Source: Lachnospiraceae bacterium (GTDB taxonomy: Bacteria > Bacillota > Clostridia > Lachnospirales > Lachnospiraceae). From it: DNA of 64,000 bases. The stretch lies in NCBI GenBank assembly GCA_910575005.1, contig CAJTCL010000002.1, positions 62,001-126,000 on the forward strand, given 5' to 3'. The notes under the pieces were generated by a model. It ran no database searches and was not told where the DNA came from. It saw nothing but the letters and a program-made list of their open reading frames with translations. A program made the position numbers and the translations under genes. Positions 35,170-44,374 of this stretch are shown one piece after another (within the stretch, counting starts at the first letter, position 1; the number at the start of each line of letters is the position of its first letter).

Positions 35170-36021
35170 ATGGTGCAGGAAATGCCAAAACACAAGATCA
35201 AGGACAGTGTATTTACAAATTTATTTCAAGATAAAAAATATCTGCTGCAATTATACAGGGCACTGCATCCAGAAGACAGTGATGTGACAGAAGAAGAAAT
35301 TGCAGATATCACCATCAAGCATGTACTGGTTGACGCGGACTATAATGATTTAGGTTTTTCAGTTGGGAATCGGTTAATTGTGTTAGTGGAAAGTCAGTCA
35401 ACTTGGACATTTAATATCATTATTCGTGCACTGATGTATTTGATACAGACCTATCATGATTATTTTAAGCGTACCAGCCAAAACCTGTATGGAAGTAAAA
35501 AAGTGAATATGCCAAAACCGGAATTGTATGTAATCTATACAGGAGAAAGAAAAAATGTACCTGATACCATAACACTGAGAAAGGAATTTTTCGGTGGGGA
35601 AAAGGTTGCCATTGATGTGGAAGTGAATGTTTTGTACCAGGAAAATGAGACGGATATCATAGGTCAGTATATTATATTCTGCAAAGTGTATAATGAACAG
35701 AGAAAAAGATATGGAACAACAAAACAGGCAGTGACAGAAACAATCCGAATATGTAAAAACAGAAATGTGCTCAAAGAGTATCTGGAAAGCAAGGAACAGG
35801 AGGTTTATGATATTATGATGACATTATTTGATGATGAACAGATTTTGAAGGCTTATGCTAAGGATATTGAGAATCATGTAACCTATAGAGAAGCAAGAGA
35901 AACAGCAGAGAGAATGATAAAAATGGGAAAGTTATCACTTGAAGAAATTGCAGATTGTGTACCAACATTGACAATGGAAGAATTAAGAAAGCTTGAAGCA
36001 GAGATTATGCAGTTAGTGTAA
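35170..36021 (+). CDS. Rpn / PD-(D/E)XK nuclease family transposase-like protein
   Basis: The 283-residue protein belongs to the recombination-promoting nuclease (Rpn, DUF4351-type) group: KHKIKDSVFTNLFQDKKYLLQLYRAL at the N-terminus and LIVLVESQSTWTFNIIIRALMYL, whose Glu, Gln and hydrophobic pattern forms the PD-(D/E)XK core. They promote RecA-independent recombination and are typical mobile-gene companions. Length is normal. The start follows GAGGTAGAAAA. Immediately downstream is a broken second copy of its 5' end. Confidence 0.8.
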   Translation: MVQEMPKHKIKDSVFTNLFQDKKYLLQLYRALHPEDSDVTEEEIADITIKHVLVDADYNDLGFSVGNRLIVLVESQSTWTFNIIIRALMYLIQTYHDYFKRTSQNLYGSKKVNMPKPELYVIYTGERKNVPDTITLRKEFFGGEKVAIDVEVNVLYQENETDIIGQYIIFCKVYNEQRKRYGTTKQAVTETIRICKNRNVLKEYLESKEQEVYDIMMTLFDDEQILKAYAKDIENHVTYREARETAERMIKMGKLSLEEIADCVPTLTMEELRKLEAEIMQLV

Positions 36022-36116
36022 ATAAGTGAGGTAGAAAAATGGTGCAGGAAATGCCAAAACACAAGATCAAGATTGGTTAATTGTGTTAGTGGAAAGTCAG
36101 TCAACCTGGACATTTA
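36021..36116 (+). pseudogene. Decayed tandem copy of the Rpn gene 5' end
   Basis: Bases 36021-36071 repeat 35152-35202 exactly (ribosome site, start codon and the first 12 codons). They are joined directly to 36072-36116, which repeats 35369-35413 with two mismatches. The 166 bp between these parts in the intact gene are missing, and the frame stops after about 15 codons. It is a former tandem duplicate that lost its middle and end. The rest of 36117-36290 has nothing recognised. Confidence 0.9.
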
Positions 36117-36290
36117 CCTGAAATATAGTTGAGGTGCTATGGACGAATCATGGGAGTTTAAAAATCAACTAATTTATGGTAAAATGTACACGACAAATAA
36201 ATCAAAACACTTAGATAGACTTTTCATAGAAAAAGATGTTAAGAGTTAAGGTCTGTTTTGAGTAAAATTAGAAAGAGAGGCTATAAAAGT

Positions 36291-36674
36291 ATGAAAAAAT
36301 CAATCAATGCACCAAAAGCGCCAGCAGCAGTAGGTCCTTATGTACATGCGGTAGAGGCAAACGGTTTTATCTTTACTTCGGGACAGTTGGGATTAATTCC
36401 AGAGAGTGGGACATTGCCAGAGGGAGTGGAAGCTCAGACACATCAGAGTTTAAAGAATCTTGCTGTGGTATTGGAAGCAGCAGGCAGTGATTTGCAGCAG
36501 GTAGTAAAGACCAATGTATTTTTGGATGATATCAATGATTTTGCTAAGGTCAATGAGATATATGCACAGTATTTTCAGGGGGAAGCACCGGCGCGTTCCT
36601 GTGTTCAGGCAGCAAAATTACCCAAAGGCGGCTTGGTGGAGATTGAGGTGATTGCTGTTAAAAAAGAAGCATAA
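36291..36674 (+). CDS. ridA: RidA-family reactive imine deaminase
   Basis: The 127-residue protein carries the RidA pattern: SGQLGLIPESG, the KTNVFLDDINDFAKVNEIY segment and ARSCVQAAKLPKGGLVEIEVIAV, in which the Arg that binds the substrate carboxylate and the terminal VEIE are present. RidA deaminates 2-aminoacrylate and similar intermediates. The start at 36291 follows AGAGAGG; the longer frame from 36258 is not supported. The peptidase gene follows after 71 bp. Confidence 0.92.
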   Translation: MKKSINAPKAPAAVGPYVHAVEANGFIFTSGQLGLIPESGTLPEGVEAQTHQSLKNLAVVLEAAGSDLQQVVKTNVFLDDINDFAKVNEIYAQYFQGEAPARSCVQAAKLPKGGLVEIEVIAVKKEA

Positions 36675-36745
36675 TGGATATTAATATAAGTAGGAGTAAT
36701 CGCGGGAAAACATCAGATTGTTAACAATTAAAGGAGTATGGTAAA

Positions 36746-38536
36746 GTGATAGCAGAGAGGCTAGAGGCGCTTCGCGCAAAGATGCAGAAACGGGGGATAG
36801 ATTTATATTTTGTACCTACTGCAGATTTTCATGAATCTGAGTATGTGGGAGATTATTTTAAAGCAAGGCAGTATTTGACGGGATTTACTGGTTCGGCGGG
36901 AACTTTGATTGTTACTATGAAAGAGGCTTGTCTGTGGACCGATGGCAGATATTATATTCAGGCAGAAAAAGAATTGTCAGGAAGTCCAGTGACCCTCTAT
37001 CGTTCTGGAGAGGAGGGAGTGGCGACAGTAAAAGAGTACATGGAGCAGAATTTTCCAGAGGGGGGCTGTCTAGGGTTTGACGGTCGGGTAGTAAATGCCA
37101 AGGCTGCGGCTGAATATGAGAAAATTGTCAAACAGCATGGAGTGCGAATTGCGGCAAATGAAGATTTGGTAGGCCTGATTTGGAAAGAACGGCCACAGCT
37201 TCCCAAACAGCCAGTATATATTTTAGAGGAAAAATATGCTGGAGAGAGTACAAAGCATAAATTAAAAAGAGTGCGGGAAAAAATGACGCAGAAAAAGGCA
37301 GGGATTCATATTTTGACATCTCTGTACGATATTGCCTGGCTTTTTAATATTCGAGGTGGTGACATCCCACATGTGCCAGTAGTATTGTCTTTTGCAGTAA
37401 TTACATTGGAGAAAAGTTTTTGGTTTATTCATGAGGAAGTTTTGGACGAGAAGATCAGGGCGTACTGTAAAGAAAATCAGATTATCATCAAACCTTATGA
37501 GGCTGTTTATCAGTATGCAAAAGAAATTCCGGCAGGGGAAAAGGTACTTTTGGACAGACATATTGTGAATTACCAGATTTGCAGGAGCCTGGGAACTGGA
37601 GTGACTGTGATTCAAGATATCAATCCGTCTGAGCAGATGAAAGCAGTTAAAAATCAGACCGAGCTTACCAATATCCGCAAGGCGCATGTCAGGGACGGCG
37701 TGGTTGTGACAAAATTTATGTATTGGCTGAAAACCCAGATTGGTAAAGAAGAGATTACGGAACTGTCCGCAGCCAATTATTTAGATGATTTGAGACGAAA
37801 ACAGGAATTGTTTGAGGATCTAAGCTTTGATACGATTAGCGCTTATGGAGAGAATGCGGCTATGATGCATTATACAGCAACTTTGCAGTCCAATGCCAGG
37901 CTGCAGCCGCAAGGCTTTTTGTTGGTGGATTCCGGCGGGCATTATCTGGATGGCAGCACGGATATTACCAGAACCATTGCATTGGGCAAATTGACACAGC
38001 AGGAAAAGTTCCATTTTACTACGGTTTGCCGCTGTAATTTGAATCTGGCGGCTGCAAAATTTCTCTATGGCTGTCGGGGTACGAATCTGGATATCCTTGC
38101 GCGGGGGCCTTTGTGGAATCTGGGGTTGGATTACAAATGCGGTACAGGACATGGTATTGGTTATCTTCTAAATGTGCACGAGGGGCCGAATGGCTTTCGG
38201 TGGCGTATACCAGTGGATGGCAGAAGTGACTGTGTATTGGAAGAAGGCATGGTGACAACTGATGAGCCAGGAATTTATCTGGAGGGAAAATATGGGATTC
38301 GCACAGAAAATGAGTTGATCTGTAAAAAGGCAGAGAAAAACGAGTATGGCCAATTTATGGAATTTGAGGTGATTACCTATGTGCCCATTGATCTAGACGC
38401 CATCATTCCAGAGGAGATGACAGCCAGAGAGCGCGGGCTTTTAAACAATTATCACAAGTTAGTATACCAAAAAATTTCGCCATTCCTTAACGCAGAGGAA
38501 AAGGAATGGCTCAAGGAGTATACCAGGGAGATTTAG
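36746..38536 (+). CDS. pepP: M24B-type Xaa-Pro aminopeptidase
   Basis: The 596-residue enzyme has two creatinase-type N-terminal domains and a C-terminal pita-bread metallopeptidase domain. Metal ligands are seen in order: two Asp (VDSGGHYLDGSTDITRT), His (GTGHGIGYLLNVHEGP) and two Glu (TTDEPGIYLEGKYGIRTENEL). This three-domain length matches the eukaryotic-like XPNPEP1 group rather than short bacterial PepP. Start GTG 36746 has AAAGGAG 9 bp upstream. The stop codon overlaps that of the convergent GGDEF gene. Confidence 0.92.
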   Translation: MIAERLEALRAKMQKRGIDLYFVPTADFHESEYVGDYFKARQYLTGFTGSAGTLIVTMKEACLWTDGRYYIQAEKELSGSPVTLYRSGEEGVATVKEYMEQNFPEGGCLGFDGRVVNAKAAAEYEKIVKQHGVRIAANEDLVGLIWKERPQLPKQPVYILEEKYAGESTKHKLKRVREKMTQKKAGIHILTSLYDIAWLFNIRGGDIPHVPVVLSFAVITLEKSFWFIHEEVLDEKIRAYCKENQIIIKPYEAVYQYAKEIPAGEKVLLDRHIVNYQICRSLGTGVTVIQDINPSEQMKAVKNQTELTNIRKAHVRDGVVVTKFMYWLKTQIGKEEITELSAANYLDDLRRKQELFEDLSFDTISAYGENAAMMHYTATLQSNARLQPQGFLLVDSGGHYLDGSTDITRTIALGKLTQQEKFHFTTVCRCNLNLAAAKFLYGCRGTNLDILARGPLWNLGLDYKCGTGHGIGYLLNVHEGPNGFRWRIPVDGRSDCVLEEGMVTTDEPGIYLEGKYGIRTENELICKKAEKNEYGQFMEFEVITYVPIDLDAIIPEEMTARERGLLNNYHKLVYQKISPFLNAEEKEWLKEYTREI

Positions 38537-39612
38537 GAAACCACAACATTCTTCCCTTGGCGTTTTCCAATATAGAGTTTTACATCAGCCCTGGAGATCA
38601 TAGAATCCAGGGTTTGATTTTTGTGGTGGTGTGCGACTCCCATAGTCAGTGTATGGGGAATCATTTTTTCTTCATAGATTGTATCATTGACAGCGATCAT
38701 GTGTCGAATCCGGTCTGACACGGCTGCTGCAGAATCCAGAGAATGACCCTTTAACAACAGCAGAAATTCTTCTCCTCCCCAGCGGCTGACACAGCAGTTT
38801 TTGGGAAGTTCTTTTATGAGAAGTTCTGAGATATGTTTTAAAACAGCATCCCCACATCCATGTCCATAAGTATCATTGATACGTTTAAAATCATCAACAT
38901 CACACATTACCAGACAAAATGGTTCTTCGCTTTGAACTGCCTCCTCCAGAAAATTTTTCATACTCCAGCGATTGTACAATCCAGTGAGAGCATCATTTCC
39001 AGCAATCTGCCCCAGCATTTGATTTTCCTGAAATAGTTTTTTGTGGGACACACGCATTTCCATCATAAATAAGATTGAGAAAATGGCGATAAATACAAAG
39101 GTGCAGGAGGCATTAAAAATATATAACGGCACCAGGATCCGAGTATCTGTAATGGCATAAGGGGCGGTATATTGATAGCTGCAAAAATAGCAGACAAAAT
39201 ATGTCAAAGTTGATATGATACTGCAGACTGCCGGAACTGTAATCTGGTATTTGTGGAAAGTGTAGGAGATAAAAAAACCAGCGGCGACCAGGGCGAACAA
39301 ATAAGAAGCAAAGCCGCACTCCCAACCCATCAGCCAGGTGGTTAGAATCGTATTTATGATAACCTCAGTACTTGCCACAAAATAGATATAGGAATAAGTT
39401 CCTAATTTTAGTAATCTAGTACATAACATATAAGCTGTGGTTGAAAGCAGGCTGTAGGCAGTCATTGGAGGAACTTTTATAAATAGAAAAAAGAAGAAAA
39501 AAGCAGCATGGACAGCCGCAACGGGATAAACGATCATGCTGTATTTAAAATTTTCTGTAACTGGTAATTCGCCTGCCAGAAATTCTCTGCCTATTTGAAA
39601 TAATTTATTCAA
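38533..39612 (-). CDS. Membrane-bound diguanylate cyclase
   Basis: The 359-residue protein has about six membrane helices (residues 24-190) and a C-terminal GGDEF domain with intact GGEEF (RWGGEEFLLLL) and the NDALTGLYNR start. It should make c-di-GMP in response to a signal at the membrane. The start is TTG 39612 with AGAGGGA 6 bp upstream. The stop overlaps that of pepP by 4 bp on the opposite strand, with no terminator visible between the two genes. Confidence 0.9.
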   Translation of the reverse strand: MNKLFQIGREFLAGELPVTENFKYSMIVYPVAAVHAAFFFFFLFIKVPPMTAYSLLSTTAYMLCTRLLKLGTYSYIYFVASTEVIINTILTTWLMGWECGFASYLFALVAAGFFISYTFHKYQITVPAVCSIISTLTYFVCYFCSYQYTAPYAITDTRILVPLYIFNASCTFVFIAIFSILFMMEMRVSHKKLFQENQMLGQIAGNDALTGLYNRWSMKNFLEEAVQSEEPFCLVMCDVDDFKRINDTYGHGCGDAVLKHISELLIKELPKNCCVSRWGGEEFLLLLKGHSLDSAAAVSDRIRHMIAVNDTIYEEKMIPHTLTMGVAHHHKNQTLDSMISRADVKLYIGKRQGKNVVVS

Positions 39613-40014
39613 TGTAAATCCCTCTTAGCTTAATATTGTAAAAATTTATCAACAACATTTTTTAAAACGAGTAGATAAATTATAACATACATTTTGAAAA
39701 ATATATATTAATATATTTATACAAAAATTTATCTTTCATTAGAAAGATTTTCCATGAAATATAACAATGTAGTTTGAGCAAATAATAATATTATTTTGGT
39801 GGGTAAATGATAACGTTATACCTGTCTAAAGCTCTGTGGTATTTCATTGGGCAGATAAGAGGATTTGCTTAATAATCTGTTTATACTTATCTAGATCTCT
39901 TAGGCATTTAACTGTTGGAGTGATAAATACAGGGCTTGGACAAACATAGAAAGAATGCTATACTGTAACTAGAAAGTTTTATCAGACTATTTTAAGAAAA
40001 AGGAGGAAATGCAT
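39613..40014. other. AT-rich intergenic region with divergent promoters
   Basis: About 400 bp between the divergent GGDEF and deoD genes. It holds an AT-rich tract with a short ATATATATTAATATAT palindrome (near 39705-39720), and a candidate deoD promoter TTGGAC ... TATACT ending near 39964. No coding frame, riboswitch or repeat was recognised. Confidence 0.5.
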
Positions 40015-40728
40015 ATGGCAAAGATACCAACACCGCATATTGAGGCCAAAGCAGGAGAGTTTGCTAAAACAGTTTTGATGCCTGGCGATCCACTGCGGGC
40101 CAAATTTATCGCTGAAACTTATCTGAAAGAGGTGCGCTGTGTCAATCAAGTGCGTGGAATGCTTGCTTACACAGGAACTTATAAAGGCAAAGAGCTGTCT
40201 GTGATGGGTTCTGGTATGGGAATGCCGTCGATTGGAATCTATTCTTATGAATTGTTTCACTTCTATGATGTGGATAATATTATCCGTGTTGGCTCAGCAG
40301 GGGCAATTCAGGAGGATGTAAATGTCATGGATGTGGTAATTGGCATGGGAGCTTCTGTGGTTTCCGATTATCCAGATCAATTTGGCTGTCCAGGACATCT
40401 GGCGCCGCTTGCCGATTATCATCTCTTAAGTACGGCCGTGGAGAGTGCAAAGGAGTTAGGCACTGATGTCAAGGTTGGAAATATTTTATCAGAGGATGCC
40501 TTCTATTCTGAGCGTTCTAAGGATTGTTTTCAGAAAATGGGTGTGCTGGCTGTGGAGATGGAGAGTGGAGCACTCTATCTGAATGCGGCAAGAGCGGGAA
40601 AACGTGCGCTCTGTATTCTTACCATCTCAGATCATCTCTATCGTTCCGAAGAACTTACCTCAGAACAGCGGCAGAACGGCTTTGGAAAGATGATTGAGAT
40701 CGCCTTAGAGACAGCAGTGAGAGTGTAA
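40015..40728 (+). CDS. deoD: Purine-nucleoside phosphorylase, DeoD type
   Basis: The 237-residue protein begins MAKIPTPHIEAKAGEFAKTVLMPGDPLRAKFIAE, the usual DeoD N-terminus, with the nucleoside-binding GSAGAIQEDVNVMDVVIGMGAS, the ribose-binding MEMESGALYLNAAR and the catalytic Asp in TISDHLYRSE. It cleaves purine nucleosides with phosphate to salvage bases. ATG 40015 is 8 bp from AGGAGG; ATG 40009 is too close. A terminator follows. Confidence 0.95.
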   Translation: MAKIPTPHIEAKAGEFAKTVLMPGDPLRAKFIAETYLKEVRCVNQVRGMLAYTGTYKGKELSVMGSGMGMPSIGIYSYELFHFYDVDNIIRVGSAGAIQEDVNVMDVVIGMGASVVSDYPDQFGCPGHLAPLADYHLLSTAVESAKELGTDVKVGNILSEDAFYSERSKDCFQKMGVLAVEMESGALYLNAARAGKRALCILTISDHLYRSEELTSEQRQNGFGKMIEIALETAVRV

Positions 40729-40810
40729 GGAGAATTGAAAAAATCAAATAACATGGGACAAAAAATTGTCCGTATATGGTCGCATTATAATGCTGTGAGA
40801 TAAAAATAGA

Positions 40811-40850
40811 AGCATCAACGGAAGGAAAATCCCTCGGTTGGTGCTTTTTT
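40811..40850 (+). terminator. Terminator before the hexuronate operon
   Basis: AGCATCAACG pairs with CGGTTGGTGCT through G-U and Watson-Crick pairs, followed by a T6 run. It ends deoD or an intervening transcript. Confidence 0.7.
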
Positions 40851-40879
40851 ATTTATCTCATCGGAGAATATAGAAATAA

Positions 40880-40895
40880 TGAAAAAGCGTTTACA
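40880..40895 (+). promoter_or_regulatory. Candidate catabolite (cre-like) site
   Basis: The sequence TGAAAAAGCGTTTACA is read on the minus strand as TGTAAACGCTTTTTCA, close to the CcpA cre consensus (TGWAARCGYTWNCW) but one base longer. It overlaps a possible -35 element TTTACA (40890-40895). Catabolite repression of the hexuronate operon is a reasonable inference. Confidence 0.5.
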
Positions 40896-40921
40896 AATAT
40901 TATAGATAGAATATCAAGAAT

Positions 40922-40988
40922 AATTTCCCTCCATTTTGCAGAGAATAGGAAATCATACGTGATTTACAGCGAATGGATGGAGGAAATT
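40922..40988 (+). promoter_or_regulatory. Leader hairpin hiding the symporter ribosome site
   Basis: AATTTCCCTCCAT (40922-40934) can pair with ATGGAGGAAATT (40977-40988) over 12 bp with a single bulged C. The right arm includes the GGAGG ribosome site of the symporter start at 40991. The loop of about 40 bases is unremarkable. Translation could be blocked until this pairing is opened. Confidence 0.55.
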
Positions 40989-40990
40989 TT

Positions 40991-42391
40991 ATGAATGCAC
41001 AGAGCAATGGGAAACCCTTTGGTATCAAAGATAAATTGGGTTACATGTTTGGAGATTTCGGAAATGATTTTACCTTTATTTTTGCAAGCTCTTTTTTAAT
41101 GGTGTTTTACACAAATGTGCTGGGTATTGATCCGAAAATGGTAGGAGTGCTGTTTTTGGTAGCCAGGATTGTTGATGCTTTTACGGATATTGGAATGGGG
41201 CGGATTGTCGATCGTCTGCCAGCTTCTAAGGATGGGAAATTCCGTCCCTGGATTAAACGGATCTGTATTCCAGTAGCACTGGCTAGTTTTCTGATGTATC
41301 AGTTTTCACTGGCGGCGGCTCCGATGACAGTGAAGATTATTTACATGTTTGTCACTTATATTCTGTGGGGGTCTCTCTTGTACACAGCGATCAATATTCC
41401 CTATGGTTCTATGGCATCTGCAATCACAGACGATCCCAGACAGCGTGCGGAATTATCTACGTTCCGTTCAATGGGCGCGACCTTTGCCAGTGTGATTATT
41501 ATGATGGTTGCACCTGTAGTGGTCTATTATAAGGATCAAAATGGAAATCAGTTGGTAAGTCCTGTTAATTTTACCTTGATTGCAGGCGTGTTTGCGGTGC
41601 TTGCGGTGATCTGTTATATTCTCTGTTATCAGATGACGACAGAGCGTGTAAAAATTGAAAAGACAGATGGAGGGAAAATGCCTGGCATGGGAGAGACGGT
41701 TCGTGCTCTGGTATCGAATCGGGCCTTGCTTGCGATTATTGGAGCGGCAATTTTCCTGCTTTTAAGTTCGCTGATGGGGCAGTCTATGAATAACTATCTG
41801 TTTGCAGAATGGTTTAAAAATACCAGTGCTTTGTCCATTATGGGTTTTGTGGGAGTGCCCACCTCTCTAATTTTAGCAGTGTTTACTGGAAAGATCACAG
41901 AGAAATTCGGTAAAAAGGAAGCAGGAGCAGCCGGAATGCTCTTTACCGGAATCGTATTTATCTTACTGTTTATTTTTAAGGTAAGAAATCCTTGGGTCTA
42001 TGTGGCAGTGACATTTTTTGCGAATTTCGGTATGTATTATTTCAATATGGTAGTATGGGCTTATATCACAGATGTAATTGACTATCAGGAAGTAAAGACT
42101 GGAACGAGAGAGGATGGTACAGTATACGGTGTCTATTCCTTTGCCAGAAAGATCGGTCAGGCTCTGGCAGGAGGTCTAAGCGGGTTTGCATTATCTGCAA
42201 TTGGCTTTGTCTCTGAGCCTGGGGCAGTGCAGACAGATCGTGTGCGCGAGGGGATATACAATATTGCAACAATATTTCCAGGTGTCTGCTATGTGATTGT
42301 GGCCTTAATTTTGATTTTTGCCTATCCGCTCAGTAAAAGTGTGGTGGAACACAATGGAGAGATTTTGGCAGAACGGCGAGATTTAAAATAG
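40991..42391 (+). CDS. GPH-family sugar/glucuronide symporter
   Basis: The 466-residue membrane protein has twelve predicted helices and the GPH pattern GIKDKLGYMFGDFGNDFTF at the start, then DAFTDIGMGRIVDRLP and the loop KFRPWIKR. GPH transporters carry glycosides, pentosides or hexuronides with Na+ or H+. It is followed by UxuA, an SDR and UxaC, so glucuronate or short glucurono-oligosaccharides are the likely cargo. The start at 40991 follows GGAGG; see the leader hairpin and cre-like site. Confidence 0.88.
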   Translation: MNAQSNGKPFGIKDKLGYMFGDFGNDFTFIFASSFLMVFYTNVLGIDPKMVGVLFLVARIVDAFTDIGMGRIVDRLPASKDGKFRPWIKRICIPVALASFLMYQFSLAAAPMTVKIIYMFVTYILWGSLLYTAINIPYGSMASAITDDPRQRAELSTFRSMGATFASVIIMMVAPVVVYYKDQNGNQLVSPVNFTLIAGVFAVLAVICYILCYQMTTERVKIEKTDGGKMPGMGETVRALVSNRALLAIIGAAIFLLLSSLMGQSMNNYLFAEWFKNTSALSIMGFVGVPTSLILAVFTGKITEKFGKKEAGAAGMLFTGIVFILLFIFKVRNPWVYVAVTFFANFGMYYFNMVVWAYITDVIDYQEVKTGTREDGTVYGVYSFARKIGQALAGGLSGFALSAIGFVSEPGAVQTDRVREGIYNIATIFPGVCYVIVALILIFAYPLSKSVVEHNGEILAERRDLK

Positions 42392-42462
42392 AGAAAGATA
42401 ATACCGATTTTCCTTTGATATAGGAATCAATAAACAGAGATTGATCATTTAGGAGGAGCACA

Positions 42463-43527
42463 ATGGAGAGAATGAAATTATCATTCCGCTGGTATGGGGC
42501 GGATGACAAGGTGACATTAGAAAACATCCGACAGATACCAGGGATGCATACCGTGGTGACGGCAGTCTATGATGTCCCGCCTGGTGAAGTATGGCCAGAA
42601 TCTTCTATTGATGATTTAAAACAGGAGATTGAGAAGGCAGGACTTCATTTCGAGGTGGTGGAGAGTATTCCAGTACATGAGGATATTAAACTGGGAAAAC
42701 CACAAAGAGATCATTATATTGAAAATTATTGTGAAAATATTAAACGAGTGGCCGCAGCAGGGGTGAAATGCATCTGTTATAATTTTATGCCCGTTTTTGA
42801 CTGGACAAGAACCCAGCTTGATCATGAATTGGAGGATGGTTCCACTTCTCTGGTATATTATCAGGAGCAGGTGGACCAGGTCAATCCTTTGCAGAGTGAC
42901 AGTGATTTGACACTGCCAGGCTGGGATGCAAGTTATAGCAGAGAAGAGTTAAAGCAGGTGGTGTCAGAGTATCAGGCTATGACAGAAGAAGAGCTGTGGG
43001 AGAATCTGGGATATTTTTTGAGACATATCATTCCTGTTGCCGCAGAGTGTGGGGTTAAGATGGCAATTCATGAAGATGATCCCTGTTGGAGTATTTTTGG
43101 ATTACCTCGTATTATCACTTGTGAGGAAAATTTGGATCGTTTTTTGAAGTTGGTGGACGATCCGCATAATGGCATCACTTTGTGTACAGGATCATTGGGC
43201 TGTTCCTGCCACAATGATGTGGTAAAGATGGCCAAGAAATATGCTGCGTTGGGCAGAATCCATTTTGTGCATATGCGTAATGTGCAGGTGCTGGAAAATG
43301 GTTTTGAGGAGCGGGCACATCTCTCAGCATGTGGGTCATTGGATATGTATGAGATTATGAAGGCCTTGTATGATAATGGATTTTGTGGTTATATCCGACC
43401 AGATCATGGAAGGATGATCTGGGGTGAGACAGGTCGTCCTGGGTATGGGTTGTATGACCGTGCGTTAGGTGCAACGTATTTGAATGGATTGTGGGAAGCA
43501 ATTGAGAAAGGAGCAAGAGAGAGATGA
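42463..43527 (+). CDS. uxuA: Mannonate dehydratase
   Basis: The 354-residue enzyme begins [24 protein letters not shown] and has the metal-binding set [35 protein letters not shown] and [11 protein letters not shown]. It dehydrates D-mannonate to 2-keto-3-deoxygluconate. It is the second gene of the hexuronate operon, and its stop overlaps the start of the SDR gene by 4 bp. AGGAGG lies before the ATG. Confidence 0.95.
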   Translation: MERMKLSFRWYGADDKVTLENIRQIPGMHTVVTAVYDVPPGEVWPESSIDDLKQEIEKAGLHFEVVESIPVHEDIKLGKPQRDHYIENYCENIKRVAAAGVKCICYNFMPVFDWTRTQLDHELEDGSTSLVYYQEQVDQVNPLQSDSDLTLPGWDASYSREELKQVVSEYQAMTEEELWENLGYFLRHIIPVAAECGVKMAIHEDDPCWSIFGLPRIITCEENLDRFLKLVDDPHNGITLCTGSLGCSCHNDVVKMAKKYAALGRIHFVHMRNVQVLENGFEERAHLSACGSLDMYEIMKALYDNGFCGYIRPDHGRMIWGETGRPGYGLYDRALGATYLNGLWEAIEKGARER

Positions 43528-44372
43528 AATTACCATTTGAAATGGATTTAAAAGAAAAAGTTGCAGTTGTCACAGGAGCTGGAGGAATATTGTGTTACTG
43601 TATGGCGCAGGCGCTGGCGGAGTGCGGGGCTAAGGTGGCGCTTTTGGATTTGAACCAGGAAGCCGCAAATGAAAATGCGCAAAAGATTTGTGAGGAAGGA
43701 GGGATTGCCAAAGGTTATCAGGCAAATGTACTGGAAAAAGAAAGTCTTCAGGAAGCACATCAGCATATTTTGGAAGATTTTGGGCCTTGTGATATTCTAA
43801 TCAATGGTGCTGGGGGCAATCATCCGCTGGCAACTACGGACAAAGAATATTTTCAAGCGGCTGATCTTGATGAGGATGTGAAAACCTTTTTTGATCTGGC
43901 ACAAAATGGTGTGGAATTTGTGTTTAATTTGAATTTTATAGGAACATTACTTCCAACACAGGAGTTTTCTAGAGATATGATCGGGCGCAAAAACTGCAGT
44001 ATTTTAAATATTTCTTCCATGAATGCCTATACACCGCTGACAAAGATTCCGGCATACAGTGGAGCTAAGGCTGCAGTCAGCAATTTTACACAGTGGCTTG
44101 CAGTACATTTTGCCAAGGAGGGGATTCGGGTCAATGCTTTGGCGCCAGGTTTTTTTGTCACCAAACAGAATGAACGGCTTCTCTATAACAAAGATGGAAG
44201 CCCTACTGCACGTACCGGCAAAATTCTCGCTGCCACACCAATGGAACGTTTTGGCGAGGCTGAGGAACTATTGGGAAGTATGCTGTTTTTACTCAATGAG
44301 GAAGCGGCAGGCTTTATCACTGGGGTGATACTTCCGATTGATGGGGGATTTTCCGCTTATTCTGGGGTATAA
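43524..44372 (+). CDS. SDR-type D-mannonate (fructuronate) oxidoreductase
   Basis: The 282-residue enzyme has the nucleotide motif [20 protein letters not shown], a catalytic Ser in ISSMNAYT and YSGAK (YxxxK), then PGFFVT. An SDR at this place replaces the long-chain UxuB and reduces D-fructuronate to D-mannonate. The last glycine of the nucleotide loop is Cys. It lies between uxuA and uxaC with overlaps or short spacing, so it is part of one operon. Confidence 0.88.
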   Translation: MKLPFEMDLKEKVAVVTGAGGILCYCMAQALAECGAKVALLDLNQEAANENAQKICEEGGIAKGYQANVLEKESLQEAHQHILEDFGPCDILINGAGGNHPLATTDKEYFQAADLDEDVKTFFDLAQNGVEFVFNLNFIGTLLPTQEFSRDMIGRKNCSILNISSMNAYTPLTKIPAYSGAKAAVSNFTQWLAVHFAKEGIRVNALAPGFFVTKQNERLLYNKDGSPTARTGKILAATPMERFGEAEELLGSMLFLLNEEAAGFITGVILPIDGGFSAYSGV

Positions 44373-44374
44373 GT

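Noticed and set aside
36117-36290. A second functional Rpn gene start
   Set aside because: The frame ends after about 15 codons and lacks the rest of the gene; it is a remnant.
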